A DNA stretch of 64,000 nucleotides from Jejubacter calystegiae (GTDB lineage: Bacteria > Pseudomonadota > Gammaproteobacteria > Enterobacterales > Enterobacteriaceae). Positions within the stretch are counted from its first letter, which is position 1. Every line of letters begins with the position of its first letter. The notes below the pieces were generated by a model. The model did no database searches and was not told the origin of the DNA. It worked only from the letters and a program-made list of their open reading frames with translations. The stretch covers positions 2,542,001 through 2,606,000 of the forward strand of contig NZ_CP040428.1 in NCBI RefSeq assembly GCF_005671395.1, read 5' to 3'. This document shows, in pieces, positions 1 through 9,915 of the stretch. Position numbers and translations under genes: made by a program.

Positions 1-67
1 TCATTGTTGAAAATATTAGGGGCAAAGCGTTCTTAATATTTCTATAAAAATAGCAAGGATGACAATA

Positions 68-892
68 ATGAAAATTCACTTTCTTGGTAGCGGGGCATCT
101 GAAGGTATCCCCAATCCATTCTGTCGCTGTGATATATGCCAGCAAGCCCGAAAAGTAAAAGGTAAGGAGGTGCGCACCCATTCGTCGGCCATTATCGATG
201 ATGTTCTGTTAATCGATCTGGCGCCGACCTTCAGTCATCAGATATTACGTGACGGTCTTGATGGTTCGGCGATAACCGATCTGCTGTTTACTCATACCCA
301 CCCCGATCACTTTAATGCAGGGGAACTGTTCAGCCGGATGGAAGGTTTCGGTCACGGTCTGGATTATCCACTTAATATTTATGGCAACGACATGGCTATC
401 ACGGGTTGCCTGAATATCCTGAATGGCTATAGCGAACAGCGATTCCGGTTTCATCGTCTGGTGCCGTTTGTCACGGTGCGTTGCGGAAAATATCAGGTAA
501 CGCCATTACTGGCGAATCATGCCAGGTGGGAACAGTGCTACCTCTACTATATCGAAAAGGACGGCTGCGCGCTGTTTTACGGCCACGACTCCGGTTGGTT
601 TCCTGAATCCACCTGGTGTTGGCTGTCGGGAAAAAGTATTGATATCGCGGTACTGGAGTGCACCTATGGCGATCGGCAGGGAAATCGGACCGATAATCAT
701 ATGAGTTTGTCGACCGTTTGTGCCGCCGTTGAAAAGCTTCGAAATCAGAATAGCCTGGGTGAGCAGAGCCAGGTGGTGTTATCGCATATCTCACATAGCA
801 GCGCGCAATGTCATGAGACGCTGGTGGCCTGGTGCCAGGCCAGAAATATGATTGCGGCGTGGGATGGTCTCATTGTTAACAGTCAGGGATGA
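68..892 (+). CDS. PhnP-like metallo-beta-lactamase-fold hydrolase
   Basis: Zinc-dependent hydrolase of the metallo-beta-lactamase fold, 274 aa, closest in style to PhnP-type cyclic-phosphate phosphodiesterases. Seen: the metal-binding HTHPDH motif (H76, H78, D80, H81), an N-terminal PFCRCDIC cysteine cluster (C19, C21, C24) like the structural zinc site of PhnP, and a downstream GHDSG motif. An in-frame ATG at 59 sits inside the AAGGA ribosome site, so the ATG at 68, about 9 bases after it, is the better start. The next gene, a nucleoside-type MFS carrier, begins 3 bases after the stop, so the two are probably one operon. A role in opening a cyclic nucleotide or ribosyl phosphate is inference; no phn genes are nearby and the real substrate is unknown. 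Confidence 0.75.
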   Translation: MKIHFLGSGASEGIPNPFCRCDICQQARKVKGKEVRTHSSAIIDDVLLIDLAPTFSHQILRDGLDGSAITDLLFTHTHPDHFNAGELFSRMEGFGHGLDYPLNIYGNDMAITGCLNILNGYSEQRFRFHRLVPFVTVRCGKYQVTPLLANHARWEQCYLYYIEKDGCALFYGHDSGWFPESTWCWLSGKSIDIAVLECTYGDRQGNRTDNHMSLSTVCAAVEKLRNQNSLGEQSQVVLSHISHSSAQCHETLVAWCQARNMIAAWDGLIVNSQG

Positions 893-895
893 ATA

Positions 896-2149
896 ATGAA
901 ATACAGTACAACCCCCCGATTATTAATCATGATGTTTGTTCAGTATTTCATGCAGGGGGCATGGAATATGACAATGGGACTGGTATTAAGCTCATACGGC
1001 ATGGCCAGTATTATTGGTACCGCCTATGGGCTGCTCGGCGTGGCGACGATTATTTCTCCGCTATTTACCGGCATGATCGCCGACCGCTTTTTCGCCTCCC
1101 AGAAGGTGATGGGGATTCTTCATCTGATTAATGCCTGCGTGATCTTTTATACTCCTCAGTTTATTGAGGCTCAGAACGCCACCATGACGCTACTGATGAT
1201 TTTTATCGTTGGTATTCTGTTCTATCCCACAACGGCACTGTCGAATAGCATTAGCTTTCACCATATTGACGGGGTGAAATATTTTCCGGTTATTCGCGTC
1301 TTCGGCACCTTCGGCTTTATGGTGATTGGTTTTATTATCGGCCAGATGGGCTATTCGGGGGATACCATGGCCTGGTATATCGCCGCCGCGTCCGGCGTGG
1401 CGCTGGGACTGTACTGCTTTACATTGCCGGATACGCCGCCGAAGGCCCGGGGGCGACCCTTCATGCTTCGCGATCTGCTGTGTCTGGATGCGCTGGCGCT
1501 GTTTAAGGAGCGCAACTTTACCATTCTGATGCTCAGTATCCTGGTGCTCATGATCCCCAAAACGGCCTATTCCGCCTATATACCGGTGTTTCTGAAGGCG
1601 CTGGGATTCGACAATGCCGCTACCATGATGCAGATTGGCATCGCCAGCGAAGTTATTTTTATGTTCCTGCTGTCGTTTATTCTGCTGAGAATCGGTTTTA
1701 AGGTGACGTTACTGATCGGTGCGGTATGTTGGGTGGTGCGCAGCTTGTTTTTTGCACATGCCGCAGTGGATGATGCGATGGTTTGGGTGGTGGTGGGACT
1801 ACTGCTGCAGGGTTTTTGCTGGGATTTTTTCTTTACGGTGGCGGATATTTATGTCGATCGTAAAGCCGGAGAGGCCATTAAAGCCCAGGCGCAGAGCCTG
1901 CGCTTTATCGTTTCTAACGGAGCAGGGCTACTATTCGCCTCGACGGTTTGTGGCCAGATTTTCAACCATACGGTGAACGCTCCTGGTTCGGAAGGGCTGG
2001 CGCAGTGGCAGTATTTCTGGGTCTGGCCCGCGATCGTGGCAGCCATCGTCTCAGCTATCTTTTTCCTCCTGTTTCACGACGATCTGTCTGAGCGACGCAG
2101 CAGCAGGAGAGGCGAGGCGGAAACACAATCTGCGGGCCAGAGCCTGTAA
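896..2149 (+). CDS. Nucleoside:H+ symporter-type MFS transporter
   Basis: Inner-membrane carrier of 417 aa with about 12 hydrophobic segments. The N-terminal sequence and short loops resemble the nucleoside:H+ symporter group (NupG/XapB/YegT) of the major facilitator superfamily. Visible landmarks are the first helix (FVQYFMQGAWN), the loop GMIADRFF after helix 2 and a charged C-terminal tail of about 20 residues. It starts 3 bases downstream of the PhnP-like hydrolase, which suggests uptake and processing of the same compound, perhaps a nucleoside or ribosyl derivative (inference). It is convergent with ybcJ across a hairpin terminator. The transported substrate cannot be read from the sequence. 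Confidence 0.8.
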   Translation: MKYSTTPRLLIMMFVQYFMQGAWNMTMGLVLSSYGMASIIGTAYGLLGVATIISPLFTGMIADRFFASQKVMGILHLINACVIFYTPQFIEAQNATMTLLMIFIVGILFYPTTALSNSISFHHIDGVKYFPVIRVFGTFGFMVIGFIIGQMGYSGDTMAWYIAAASGVALGLYCFTLPDTPPKARGRPFMLRDLLCLDALALFKERNFTILMLSILVLMIPKTAYSAYIPVFLKALGFDNAATMMQIGIASEVIFMFLLSFILLRIGFKVTLLIGAVCWVVRSLFFAHAAVDDAMVWVVVGLLLQGFCWDFFFTVADIYVDRKAGEAIKAQAQSLRFIVSNGAGLLFASTVCGQIFNHTVNAPGSEGLAQWQYFWVWPAIVAAIVSAIFFLLFHDDLSERRSSRRGEAETQSAGQSL

Positions 2150-2160
2150 TACCCTGGAAC

Positions 2161-2187
2161 AACGACCTGCCGTTGGCGCAGGTCGTT
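2161..2187. terminator. Bidirectional hairpin between MFS gene and ybcJ
   Basis: A perfect 10-bp inverted repeat (2161-2170 with 2178-2187, loop of 7) lies between the convergent stops of the MFS carrier and ybcJ. The T-run is short, so termination strength is uncertain. Confidence 0.6.
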
Positions 2188-2193
2188 TATGGG

Positions 2194-2406
2194 TCAGGCC
2201 GTGACGGTAATACTCTGTCCATCGAAGGTGACTGTCTGCCCGGCGACGATTTTGCAGCGTTTGCGGGTTTCGGTGACGCCGTCGACCTGAACCAGCCCTT
2301 CGGCGATAAAGATCTTCGCTTGGGCGCCGCTTTCGCTCCAGCCTTCGAGCTTCAGTAAATCGCACAGTTCAACGTGTGGGTGTTTGCCCAGTGAAAAGGT
2401 GGCCAT
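2194..2406 (-). CDS. ybcJ: YbcJ, S4-like RNA-binding protein
   Basis: Small 70-aa protein with an S4-type RNA-binding fold. Seen: the core reads LCDLLKLEGW, then SGAQAKIFIAEGLVQVDG, then a basic ETRKRCKIVAG turn, which is the alpha-L layout of S4 domains. Length and sequence match enterobacterial YbcJ. The stop-to-start spacing with folD upstream (folD ends at 2408) means the two are almost certainly co-transcribed, as in E. coli. A binding role on structured RNA is family knowledge; the specific target is not established here. Confidence 0.93.
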   Translation of the reverse strand: MATFSLGKHPHVELCDLLKLEGWSESGAQAKIFIAEGLVQVDGVTETRKRCKIVAGQTVTFDGQSITVTA

Positions 2407-2407
2407 C

Positions 2408-3274
2408 TTATGCTTCCTCTTTATCGTGGTACTCTTCGCAGGCCTGCAGGGTGTTCTGAATCAGCGTGGCGACCGTCATAGGGCCCACACCGCCCGGCAC
2501 TGGCGTAATCCAGGAAGCGCGTTTTGCTGCGTCGTCAAACACCACATCGCCCACCACTTTTCCGCTTTCCAGGCGGTTAATGCCGACATCGATGACGATG
2601 GCGCCTTCTTTAATCCAGTCGCCCGGAATAAAGCCCGGCTTACCGACGGCCACAATCAGCAGATCGGCGTTTTCCACGTGTTGACGCAGGTTTTTGGTGA
2701 AGCGATGGGTGACCGTTGTGGTGCAACCCGCCAGCAGCAGCTCCATGCTCATCGGGCGACCAACAATGTTCGAAGCGCCGATCACCACGGCATTCAGGCC
2801 GTAGGTGTCGATGTTATAACGCTCCAGCAGGGTCACGATACCGCGCGGGGTGCAGGGGCGCAGGCGCGGCGCGCGCTGGCACAGGCGGCCTACATTATAG
2901 GGGTGAAAGCCATCCACGTCTTTATCAGGCGAGATGCGTTCCAGCACCTTCACGTTATCGATGCCTGCCGGCAGGGGAAGCTGCACCAGAATACCGTCGA
3001 TGGTGTTATCGGCGTTCAGTTCATCGATCAGCGTCAGAAGCTGCGCTTCGGTAGTGGTTTCCGGCAAATCGTAAGAGCGGGAGACGAAGCCCACCTCTTC
3101 ACAGGCCCGGCGCTTGCTGGCGACGTAGATCTGTGATGCCGGGTTGGCGCCCACCAGGATCACCGCCAGCCCCGGAGCGCGTTTGCCTGCCGCAATCCGG
3201 ACCTGTACTTTGTGCGCAACTTCCTGCCGCACCTGCTGCGCAATCGTTTTACCGTCAATAATCTTTGCTGCCAT
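2408..3274 (-). CDS. folD: Bifunctional methylenetetrahydrofolate dehydrogenase/cyclohydrolase
   Basis: Cytoplasmic one-carbon enzyme of 288 aa that interconverts 5,10-methylene-, methenyl- and 10-formyl-tetrahydrofolate using NADP. Seen: the catalytic [13 protein letters not shown] segment with the conserved Tyr and Lys, the QLPLP motif, the Rossmann turn [13 protein letters not shown] and the C-terminal signature PGGVGPMT. Full family length. It is first in the folD-ybcJ unit, with its promoter in the gap shared with the divergent fimbrial operon. Confidence 0.98.
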   Translation of the reverse strand: MAAKIIDGKTIAQQVRQEVAHKVQVRIAAGKRAPGLAVILVGANPASQIYVASKRRACEEVGFVSRSYDLPETTTEAQLLTLIDELNADNTIDGILVQLPLPAGIDNVKVLERISPDKDVDGFHPYNVGRLCQRAPRLRPCTPRGIVTLLERYNIDTYGLNAVVIGASNIVGRPMSMELLLAGCTTTVTHRFTKNLRQHVENADLLIVAVGKPGFIPGDWIKEGAIVIDVGINRLESGKVVGDVVFDDAAKRASWITPVPGGVGPMTVATLIQNTLQACEEYHDKEEA

Positions 3275-3751
3275 CAGAGAGAGGATTCCATCTGTTTCAA
3301 GGGTGAAGGGGGATGCGCGTATTCTGTCAGAAGCACGCCGCGCTGTCAGTCTCAGATTGTCGCTTTTCTTAGTCTGACGGTAGCCGTCGTGCAGAAGCCA
3401 GGACGGTTGCCGGAAACAGATCTTTACTTTTCTTAGTGTCTAATAAGGTGTTTCCTGAGTCTCATAAAGTATTAAGCGCTATTTTGTCAGAGAGTGCTGA
3501 ACTAATTTAGCCGCGTGGCGAAATCCCTGTCAGGAAAATAATTGACGTATTGAGGTTTAACGTAAGTCAGAGAGTTTTATCATGGTTGTCGTTAATCGCC
3601 AACCGCTCAGGTTATGACGATTTATTTTCTGACGGCAACGCCTGACTCCAAAAGGATGCGGAGTGTTTTTCGGCCTATTTATGCCGGTAATGGCTAAAAC
3701 GGAATTATGCAGGAAGCATTTTCCGGGTGCGTGTTAATTCAAGGAATACTA
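3275..3751. other. Divergent regulatory gap between folD and fimA
   Basis: 477 bases without a gene. It must hold the folD promoter on the minus strand and the fimA promoter on the plus strand, where FimZ-type control would act by analogy with Salmonella. I saw no recombinase genes flanking it and no obvious inverted-repeat pair of the E. coli fim switch type. No promoter hexamers are convincing enough to list. Confidence 0.5.
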
Positions 3752-4324
3752 ATGAAACTGAATAAAATTGCTCTGAGCGTAATATCTGCCGCTATGCTGG
3801 TCGCCGGGAGCGTGAATGCTGCCGATCCGGCACCGACTCCGACCCCGGTTATGGTTAACGGTGGAACCATCCATTTTAGAGGCGATTTGGTTAACGCGGC
3901 CTGCGCCGTAAGCACGGAATCCGCCGATAAAATCGTACGCCTTGGCCAGTACCGTACCGCAACTTTCACCAAAGTCGGCGATACCAGCGCAAAAGTGCCG
4001 TTCACCATCGTACTGAATGATTGCGACACCAGCGTTTCTTCTACGGCTTCCGTCGCCTTCACCGGCCAGACTGACGCCACTGACCCGACCTTGCTGGCGA
4101 TTGCTTCCGGCGATAACACCACCACCGCGAGCGGCGTGGGTATCGAAATTATGGACCGCACCTCTAAAGTGCTGACGCCGAACGGTTCCAGCTTCTCTAC
4201 CGCTCAGGCGCTGGTGGACGGCGCCAACACCCTGAACTTCAGCGCCCGTTATAAGGCAACTGCGGCCAGCGCTACTGCCGGTCAGGCTAATGCCGACGCG
4301 ACCTTCGTAATGAAATACGAGTAA
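3752..4324 (+). CDS. fimA: Type 1 fimbrial major pilin
   Basis: Major structural subunit of a chaperone-usher fimbria, 190 aa. Seen: a signal peptide ending about residue 23 (AGSVNA), the pilin GTIHFRG/VNAAC start, a disulphide pair (C in NAACAV and C in LNDCD), and a C-terminal strand ending in ATFVMKYE, the aromatic donor-type end recognised by the chaperone. The reading frame opens upstream at 3707, but the ATG at 3752 follows AAGGAA and begins the signal peptide. It leads fimAICDHF. A hairpin after the gene probably makes fimA transcripts more abundant than those of the minor genes (inference). Confidence 0.93.
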   Translation: MKLNKIALSVISAAMLVAGSVNAADPAPTPTPVMVNGGTIHFRGDLVNAACAVSTESADKIVRLGQYRTATFTKVGDTSAKVPFTIVLNDCDTSVSSTASVAFTGQTDATDPTLLAIASGDNTTTASGVGIEIMDRTSKVLTPNGSSFSTAQALVDGANTLNFSARYKATAASATAGQANADATFVMKYE

Positions 4325-4349
4325 CGGGTACGCGCAGGGATGAAGGTTC

Positions 4350-4372
4350 GCCCCAGGGAAGGGGCCGCTTTT
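4350..4372 (+). terminator. Attenuator-like hairpin between fimA and fimI
   Basis: GCCCC and GGGGC form a 5-bp G/C stem around AGGGAA, followed three bases later by TTTT. The position just after the major pilin gene is typical for a partial terminator that lowers expression of the downstream minor subunit and assembly genes. Confidence 0.5.
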
Positions 4373-4393
4373 CTGGCAGGGAGTTGAAGCAAG

Positions 4394-4933
4394 ATGAAGA
4401 TAAGGAAATGGCTGCTGCTGCTGCTGGTTATGGCTCCTGTCAGCCTGCCGCTGGCAAGGAGCATCACCATTATCGACGGCGGTCGGCTTCATTTGCAGGG
4501 GATGCTGGTCAATGGCGCCTGCGCTGTGGCGCCTCAAAGCCGCCATATGAGCGTGGAGATGGGGCATTATCGTAGTAACTTCTTTTCCGATGTCGGGAGC
4601 TATGCGCCGCTAAGCGTGCCCTTTAGCGTTCGGCTCACTGGCTGTCGCCCCGATGTCCTGCGCAGCGTGGGCATTATTTTTAATGGCGAAACGCCAGGTG
4701 AGGATCCTCAGGTCTTTCTGGCGGCCACCCGGGTTAACGGCCGCGATATCAGCAGCGGTATCGGTCTGGCGCTGTTTGACGCCGGGCGGCAACTCATTAT
4801 TCCAGGCGTTCAGTCCCTGGTGACATCCAGAGATAACGTTCTGCATTTTATTGCGCGCTATCGCGCTGTCTCCCGGGAAATAACGCCGGGACAGGTTCAT
4901 TCCACTCTGTGGTTCACGCTGGTTTATCCCTGA
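4394..4933 (+). CDS. fimI: FimI-like minor fimbrial subunit
   Basis: 179-aa pilin-family protein between the major pilin and the chaperone, the place of FimI in type 1 operons. Seen: a signal peptide with a leucine run (residues 5-11), the pilin start GGRLHLQGMLVNGACAV, a second cysteine in RLTGCRPD, and a C-terminal donor-like end TLWFTLVYP. Known FimI proteins are minor, possibly termination or anchor subunits; that role is inferred by position and length. It probably reads through from fimA via a leaky hairpin. Confidence 0.85.
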   Translation: MKIRKWLLLLLVMAPVSLPLARSITIIDGGRLHLQGMLVNGACAVAPQSRHMSVEMGHYRSNFFSDVGSYAPLSVPFSVRLTGCRPDVLRSVGIIFNGETPGEDPQVFLAATRVNGRDISSGIGLALFDAGRQLIIPGVQSLVTSRDNVLHFIARYRAVSREITPGQVHSTLWFTLVYP

Positions 4934-4958
4934 CTTTTTATTTTGATGGTGGCGTTTA

Positions 4959-5651
4959 ATGAACAATTATTTTAAAACAGGCGCATTTTTTATCTGGCTC
5001 CTGTTATTTCTTCCTTTTACCAGCCAGGCGGCTGGCGGCGTGGCATTGGGGGCGACCCGGGTTATTTATCCTGCCGGTGCCCAGCAGACCTCACTGGCGA
5101 TTACCAATAGCGATTCTCGAGATCGCTATCTGATTAATGCCTGGATTGATAACGATGCGGGAAAGAAAGATAAGCGTTTTGTGGTGACGCCGCCGTTGTT
5201 TGTGAGCGAGCCGAAAAGCGAAAACACCCTGCGGATTATCTACGTTGGTGAGCCGCTGCCTGACGATCGCGAATCGCTATTCTGGATGAATGTGAAGGCG
5301 ATTCCGGCGGTGGATAAGAATAGCGTCGAGGGTAAGAACGTTCTGCAACTGGCGATTCTGTCGCGTATCAAGCTGTTCGTCCGCCCGACGAAACTGAGTA
5401 TGCAGCCGGAAGAGGCACGCGCGAAGCTGCGTTTTAGCCGCAGCGGTGGTGCTCTGGTGATCGACAACCCAACCCCTTATTACGTCACGCTGGTCAACCT
5501 GAAGATGGGGGGAGTGAAACTGCCTAACACCATGATCTCTCCCCGCCAGAATGCCCGGGTCAGCCTGGGAACGGCGCAGGGCAGTATCACTTTCCAGACC
5601 GTAAATGACTATGGTGCGCTGACGCCGGTGCAAAGCGGTGCTGTGCGCTAA
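4959..5651 (+). CDS. fimC: Periplasmic fimbrial chaperone
   Basis: PapD/FimC-type chaperone of 230 aa with two immunoglobulin-like domains; it caps pilins by donor-strand complementation and delivers them to the usher. Seen: a signal peptide ending near residue 24 (TSQAA), the G1-adjacent motif [10 protein letters not shown] containing the conserved Arg, the region [29 protein letters not shown] (shown here only as a position: about residues 89-117), and a C-terminal domain with the NPTPYYV motif. It lies 25 bases after fimI and just before the usher gene, the usual order. Confidence 0.94.
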   Translation: MNNYFKTGAFFIWLLLFLPFTSQAAGGVALGATRVIYPAGAQQTSLAITNSDSRDRYLINAWIDNDAGKKDKRFVVTPPLFVSEPKSENTLRIIYVGEPLPDDRESLFWMNVKAIPAVDKNSVEGKNVLQLAILSRIKLFVRPTKLSMQPEEARAKLRFSRSGGALVIDNPTPYYVTLVNLKMGGVKLPNTMISPRQNARVSLGTAQGSITFQTVNDYGALTPVQSGAVR

Positions 5652-5677
5652 AGCGGCATCAGAATGACGGAGAGAGC

Positions 5678-8314
5678 ATGAAAAGGTCACAGAGATGCCG
5701 CGCCAGGACGGGCAGGGATGGACCGCGGCTGGCCGCTCTGGCAGCGTTAATGACGGTGTGGTATCCCGTCAGCGGCTATGGTGAAAGTTACTTTAACCCG
5801 GCGTTTTTATCCGAAGATACCGCAAGCGTGGCGGACCTGACTCGTTTTGCTAAAGGTCACGGCCAGGCGCCCGGTGTTTATCGGGTGGATGTCTGGCGCA
5901 ATGATGAATTTATTGCCAGCCGGGATATCCGTTTTGACGAAGCGCCGCAGGTACCCGGCGCATCAACGAAGTCCAGCGGTTTGACCCCTTGCCTGGACAG
6001 CGACTGGCTGAAGCGACTGGGTGTCAATATGCGTGCCTTTCCGACGCTGGAAAAATACCGGAAAGGAGAGTGTGTGGCGCTGGAACAGACGATTCCGGGG
6101 GCCCTGGCCGATCTGGACTTTGCGGCGCTGCGGCTGAACATCAGTTTGCCTCAGGCGTCGCTGAGTAACAGCGCCCGCGGCTATATTCCGCCGGAAGAGT
6201 GGGATGAAGGTATTTCGGCTGCGCTGCTGAACTATAGCTTTACCGGCAACCGTGGCTCCGGGGATGACAGCTACTATCTGAGCCTGCAAAGTGGTCTTAA
6301 CTATGGCCCGTGGCGGTTGCGTAATAACGGCAGCTGGAGCCACGCCAGCGGTAGCGGCGGGCGGGGCGGCAACTGGCGCAATATTGGGACCTGGGTACAG
6401 CGCACTGTGGTAGCGCTGAAATCCGATCTGGTGATGGGCGACAGCAATAGCGGTAATGAAGTCTACGACAGTCTGGGCTTTCGCGGCGTGCGGTTAAGCT
6501 CTTCAGATAGCATGTATCCTGACAGTCTACAGGGTTATGCGCCGACCGTGCGCGGTATCGCCCGCGGCAACGCCAAAGTGGTGGTGCGCCAGAATGGTTA
6601 TGTGATTTACCAGAGCTATGTCTCGCCCGGGGCATTCGCCATCAGCGATCTTAACCCCACCTCGTCCAGCGGCGATCTGGAAGTGACCGTGGAAGAGAAA
6701 GACGGCAGCCGCCAGCAGTATACGGTGCCTTATTCCACGGTACCGATGCTGCAACGTGAAGGGCGTTTGAAGTATGAGCTGGTGGCTGGCGACTTCCGCA
6801 GCGGTAGCGCCCAGCAGTCCACCCCTTTTTTCGTACAGGGAACGGCCATTGCCGGGCTGCCCAGGGGCTATACCCTGTATGGCGGTAGCCAGATGGCATC
6901 GCGCTATAAGGCGGTCACCCTGGGAGCCGGTAAGAATATGGGGGAGTGGGGGGCCGTTTCACTGGATATGACCCACGCCAACAGCGAACTTTCCGATGGC
7001 AGCAGGCACCAGGGTCAGTCCCTACGCTTTCTCTATGCCAAATCACTCAGCCCCTATGGCACAAACTTTCAACTGCTGGGCTATCGCTATTCCACGCGCG
7101 GCTTTTATACCCTGGATGATGTCGCCTGGCAGTCGATAGAAGGCTACGAGTATGAAATGGATACCGACGGTAACGGCCACCGGGTACCGGTGGCGCGCAG
7201 CTACCATAACCTACGCTACAGCAAGAAGGGGCGCTTCCAGATCAACCTTTCTCAGTCGCTGGGGGGCTATGGCTCACTTTATGTCTCGGGCAGTCAGCAG
7301 ACTTACTGGGGCACCAGCGAATCAAATACCTGGTATCAGCTGGGCTACTCCGGCGGCTGGCGCGGTATCAGTTATTCGCTCTCCTGGTCCTGGAATAAAT
7401 CGATGGGGCTTTCCGACAGCGATCGCATCGTCGCATTAAATCTGTCAGTGCCGCTCAGCACCCTGACCGGGCGTCACTATCTGCGAGAAACCGCGCTGGA
7501 CCGCGCTTATGCGACCTTTGGCGCCAGCCGTAACTCTGACGGTAACAGTAGCTGGCAAACCGGCGTTGGCGGCACGCTGCTGGAAGGGCATAACCTGAAC
7601 TACAGCGTCAACCAGGGCCACAGTAATACCAGCGGCAGTAGCGGTAGTCTGAACGCCAACTGGCAGGGGACCTATGGCACCCTGGGAGCCGGATATAACT
7701 ACGATCGCAACCAGCATCAATACAACTGGCAGCTTTCCGGCGGTGCGGTGGCGCACGCCAACGGCATCACGTTGGGTCAACCGCTGGGGGATACCAATGT
7801 GCTGATTAAAGCGCCTGGCGCTTCCGGCGTGCGGATAGAAAACCAAACCGGCGTACAGACGGACTGGCGCGGCTATGCGGTGGTGCCCTACGCCACGGTA
7901 TATCGCTACAACCGTATTGCGCTGGATACCAACAGCATGAATAACCATACCGATATTGAGCGCAACGTCAGTAGCGTGGTACCGGCCCAGGGGGCGCTGG
8001 TCCGGGCGGATTTCGATGCCCGTATCGGGGTTCGGGCGCTGATCGCCCTGAATCATAACGGACGATTGGTCCCGTTCGGGGCGACGGTTCGCGAAGTGCA
8101 TAGCGGCGCCGTCGGAATGGTGGGCGATGAAGGTCAGGCCTGGATTAGCGGGCTGCCGTTGAAGGGGCAGTTGCTGGCGCAGTGGGGAGAAGGCGCCGAT
8201 ATGCGCTGTCTGGCTCGTTATGCGCTGCCGCCATCGGTAATGAATAAACCGGTGGCAATAACCGCCGCCAACTGCCTGCCGGTATCGGGGATGACTCAGG
8301 AAGGATCGCAATGA
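5678..8314 (+). CDS. fimD: Outer-membrane fimbrial usher
   Basis: 878-aa usher that forms the outer-membrane pore and assembles the fimbria. Seen: an N-terminal leader that is long and unusually basic (about residues 1-36), then the mature start ESYFNPAFL typical of ushers, the N-terminal domain, a beta-barrel rich in alternating aromatic residues with the plug domain near residues 230-320 ([15 protein letters not shown]-type motifs), and a C-terminal domain with the paired cysteines (MRCLARY and AANCLP). Length is normal for FimD. It overlaps fimH by 4 bases (ATGA), so the two are translationally coupled. Confidence 0.96.
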   Translation: MKRSQRCRARTGRDGPRLAALAALMTVWYPVSGYGESYFNPAFLSEDTASVADLTRFAKGHGQAPGVYRVDVWRNDEFIASRDIRFDEAPQVPGASTKSSGLTPCLDSDWLKRLGVNMRAFPTLEKYRKGECVALEQTIPGALADLDFAALRLNISLPQASLSNSARGYIPPEEWDEGISAALLNYSFTGNRGSGDDSYYLSLQSGLNYGPWRLRNNGSWSHASGSGGRGGNWRNIGTWVQRTVVALKSDLVMGDSNSGNEVYDSLGFRGVRLSSSDSMYPDSLQGYAPTVRGIARGNAKVVVRQNGYVIYQSYVSPGAFAISDLNPTSSSGDLEVTVEEKDGSRQQYTVPYSTVPMLQREGRLKYELVAGDFRSGSAQQSTPFFVQGTAIAGLPRGYTLYGGSQMASRYKAVTLGAGKNMGEWGAVSLDMTHANSELSDGSRHQGQSLRFLYAKSLSPYGTNFQLLGYRYSTRGFYTLDDVAWQSIEGYEYEMDTDGNGHRVPVARSYHNLRYSKKGRFQINLSQSLGGYGSLYVSGSQQTYWGTSESNTWYQLGYSGGWRGISYSLSWSWNKSMGLSDSDRIVALNLSVPLSTLTGRHYLRETALDRAYATFGASRNSDGNSSWQTGVGGTLLEGHNLNYSVNQGHSNTSGSSGSLNANWQGTYGTLGAGYNYDRNQHQYNWQLSGGAVAHANGITLGQPLGDTNVLIKAPGASGVRIENQTGVQTDWRGYAVVPYATVYRYNRIALDTNSMNNHTDIERNVSSVVPAQGALVRADFDARIGVRALIALNHNGRLVPFGATVREVHSGAVGMVGDEGQAWISGLPLKGQLLAQWGEGADMRCLARYALPPSVMNKPVAITAANCLPVSGMTQEGSQ

Positions 8315-9315
8315 AAACAGTGATGACTCTGGCGGCGCTCGTGCTGCTGGCGGCGGCGTTGCCCGCACAGGCTGGGGTTTGCTGGAACTCTGAAGGCGTA
8401 GCGACGGATATCTCCTACGATCTGTCGAAGGCCTTTAACAGCAGCAATAATAGCGTGGGGCAGGTTGTTGAGCTCACGGAAAAGTCTGGTTGGGTAGGTG
8501 TTCGGGCTATCTGCCCGGCGGGGACGACGGTGGATTACACCTGGCGTAGCTACGTCAGCGATTTGCCGGTACAGAGCACCCAGGACGGTTTCCGCTATCT
8601 GAAACTTAATGATTATCTGGATGGGGCGATGAGCATTACCGACGACTTCGCCGGTCGTTTTTTCCCGCCTCAGAACGATATCCGTATGGGGCGCCACTCT
8701 AATGTGCCAAAGCAGAAATCCTTTCCGGTGAAAGATTCTAAGCTGGTTTTCCGCCTGAAGGTTACCCGGCCCTTTATCAATATGGTGCTAATACCCCGCC
8801 AGACCATGTTCCGGGTCTATGTTACCACCGCTCAGGGCGACCCGCTGATAACGCCAGTTTATACCATCAGCTACAGCGGACGGGTAGAGGTGCCTCAGAG
8901 CTGTGAGATTAATGCCGGTCAGGTGGTTGAGTTCGACTTCAGCGATATCGGCGCCTCGCTGTTCAGCCAGGCCGGGGCCGGAAATCCCCCGAAAGGGGTG
9001 AACCCGCAGACCAAAACGGTGGCCATTAAATGCACCAACGTTGACGCCCAGGCCTGGCTCTCTTTGCGGCTGGAAGCGGAGCGATCGTCTGGAACCGCGA
9101 TGGTTTCCGACAATAGCGATCTGGGCTTTGTGGTTTCCGATGGTAGCGGAAACCCACTGACGCCGAACAACCTCAGCAGTAAGATTGGTTTCCGTCTTGA
9201 TAGCAGCGCTGCCGCCAGTGTGCCCATTCGTGCCTGGCCGGTCAGCATCACCGGTAATAAGCCTACCGAAGGCCCCTTCACGGCCAGGGGCTATTTACGT
9301 GTGGATTATGATTAA
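8311..9315 (+). CDS. fimH: Fimbrial tip adhesin
   Basis: 334-aa tip adhesin with two domains. Seen: a signal peptide ending at PAQAG, a lectin-type domain from about residue 23 to 185, then a pilin domain starting about residue 190 with the cysteine pair (PQSCEINAG and AIKCTNVD), and the C-terminal strand GYLRVDYD. Placement after the usher and the two-domain length match FimH of Salmonella-type fimbriae. Mannose binding is expected from the family; the binding pocket cannot be confirmed by eye. Confidence 0.9.
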   Translation: MKTVMTLAALVLLAAALPAQAGVCWNSEGVATDISYDLSKAFNSSNNSVGQVVELTEKSGWVGVRAICPAGTTVDYTWRSYVSDLPVQSTQDGFRYLKLNDYLDGAMSITDDFAGRFFPPQNDIRMGRHSNVPKQKSFPVKDSKLVFRLKVTRPFINMVLIPRQTMFRVYVTTAQGDPLITPVYTISYSGRVEVPQSCEINAGQVVEFDFSDIGASLFSQAGAGNPPKGVNPQTKTVAIKCTNVDAQAWLSLRLEAERSSGTAMVSDNSDLGFVVSDGSGNPLTPNNLSSKIGFRLDSSAAASVPIRAWPVSITGNKPTEGPFTARGYLRVDYD

Positions 9316-9325
9316 GGGGAAAGCG

Positions 9326-9841
9326 ATGGGTAAAACAGAGAAGGCCGGGCTGCTGCTGGCATTGATGCTCCCCGGGCTGGCCAGCGCTGCTTCGCTTGGG
9401 GAAATCAATATCCAGCTACGAGGTAACGTGGTGGATTTGAGCTGCGTTGCCGCGCCGGGGGATGCCGATAAAACCGTCCAGTTGGGCCGTTGGGCGACAA
9501 AGCAGCTGGCCACGGCAGGCAGTACCAGTTCGCTGGTGCCTTTTAGTCTGCGGCTGATGGGATGCCCGCCGGGATCGGTTTCCATTACCTTTTCCGGACG
9601 TGCGGCTTCGGTGCCTTCGCTATTAGCGTTAGACGACGGCAGCAGCGCCGGTAATGTGGCGGTAGAGATACGTGGCGGCGACAGACAGCGACTGGCGCTT
9701 GCCAGCGAAAGTCAGGATGTGGTCGTGGATAACGATGGCAATGCCACATTGCGGTTTTTCGCTAATTATATTGCGATTAGCGATAATGTGACTGCCGGTA
9801 GCGCCGATGCCGATGCAACATTTATGATTAATTATTACTGA
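9326..9841 (+). CDS. fimF: FimF-like minor fimbrial subunit
   Basis: 171-aa pilin-family protein, last gene of the structural operon. The ATG at 9326 follows AAGGGGA; the open frame upstream only overlaps fimH. Seen: a signal peptide ending LASAAS, the pilin start NIQLRGNVVDLSCVA, the partner cysteine in RLMGCPPG, and a donor-type end ATFMINYY. Family knowledge: FimF is a tip-fibrillum adaptor linking FimH to the rod. A 12-bp hairpin follows. Confidence 0.88.
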   Translation: MGKTEKAGLLLALMLPGLASAASLGEINIQLRGNVVDLSCVAAPGDADKTVQLGRWATKQLATAGSTSSLVPFSLRLMGCPPGSVSITFSGRAASVPSLLALDDGSSAGNVAVEIRGGDRQRLALASESQDVVVDNDGNATLRFFANYIAISDNVTAGSADADATFMINYY

Positions 9842-9850
9842 GCGAAATAG

Positions 9851-9890
9851 CCAGACACATCATCGAAATCATATTCAGTGATGTGTCTGG
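9851..9890. terminator. Bidirectional terminator between fimF and fimZ
   Basis: A perfect 12-bp inverted repeat (9851-9862 with 9879-9890, loop 16) sits between the convergent fimF and fimZ. It could end transcription in either direction, although neither side shows a long T-run. Confidence 0.6.
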
Positions 9891-9915
9891 TCGTTACCGT
9901 CAGAGGCCGGTAATG

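Noticed and set aside
2384-3136. 250-codon plus-strand frame opposite folD
   Set aside because: Antisense shadow of folD; no signal, motif or ribosome site.
3275-3751. Possible invertible fim switch upstream of fimA
   Set aside because: No flanking inverted repeats of fim-switch type and no FimB/FimE recombinase genes nearby; the regulators are of the FimZ/FimY/FimW type.
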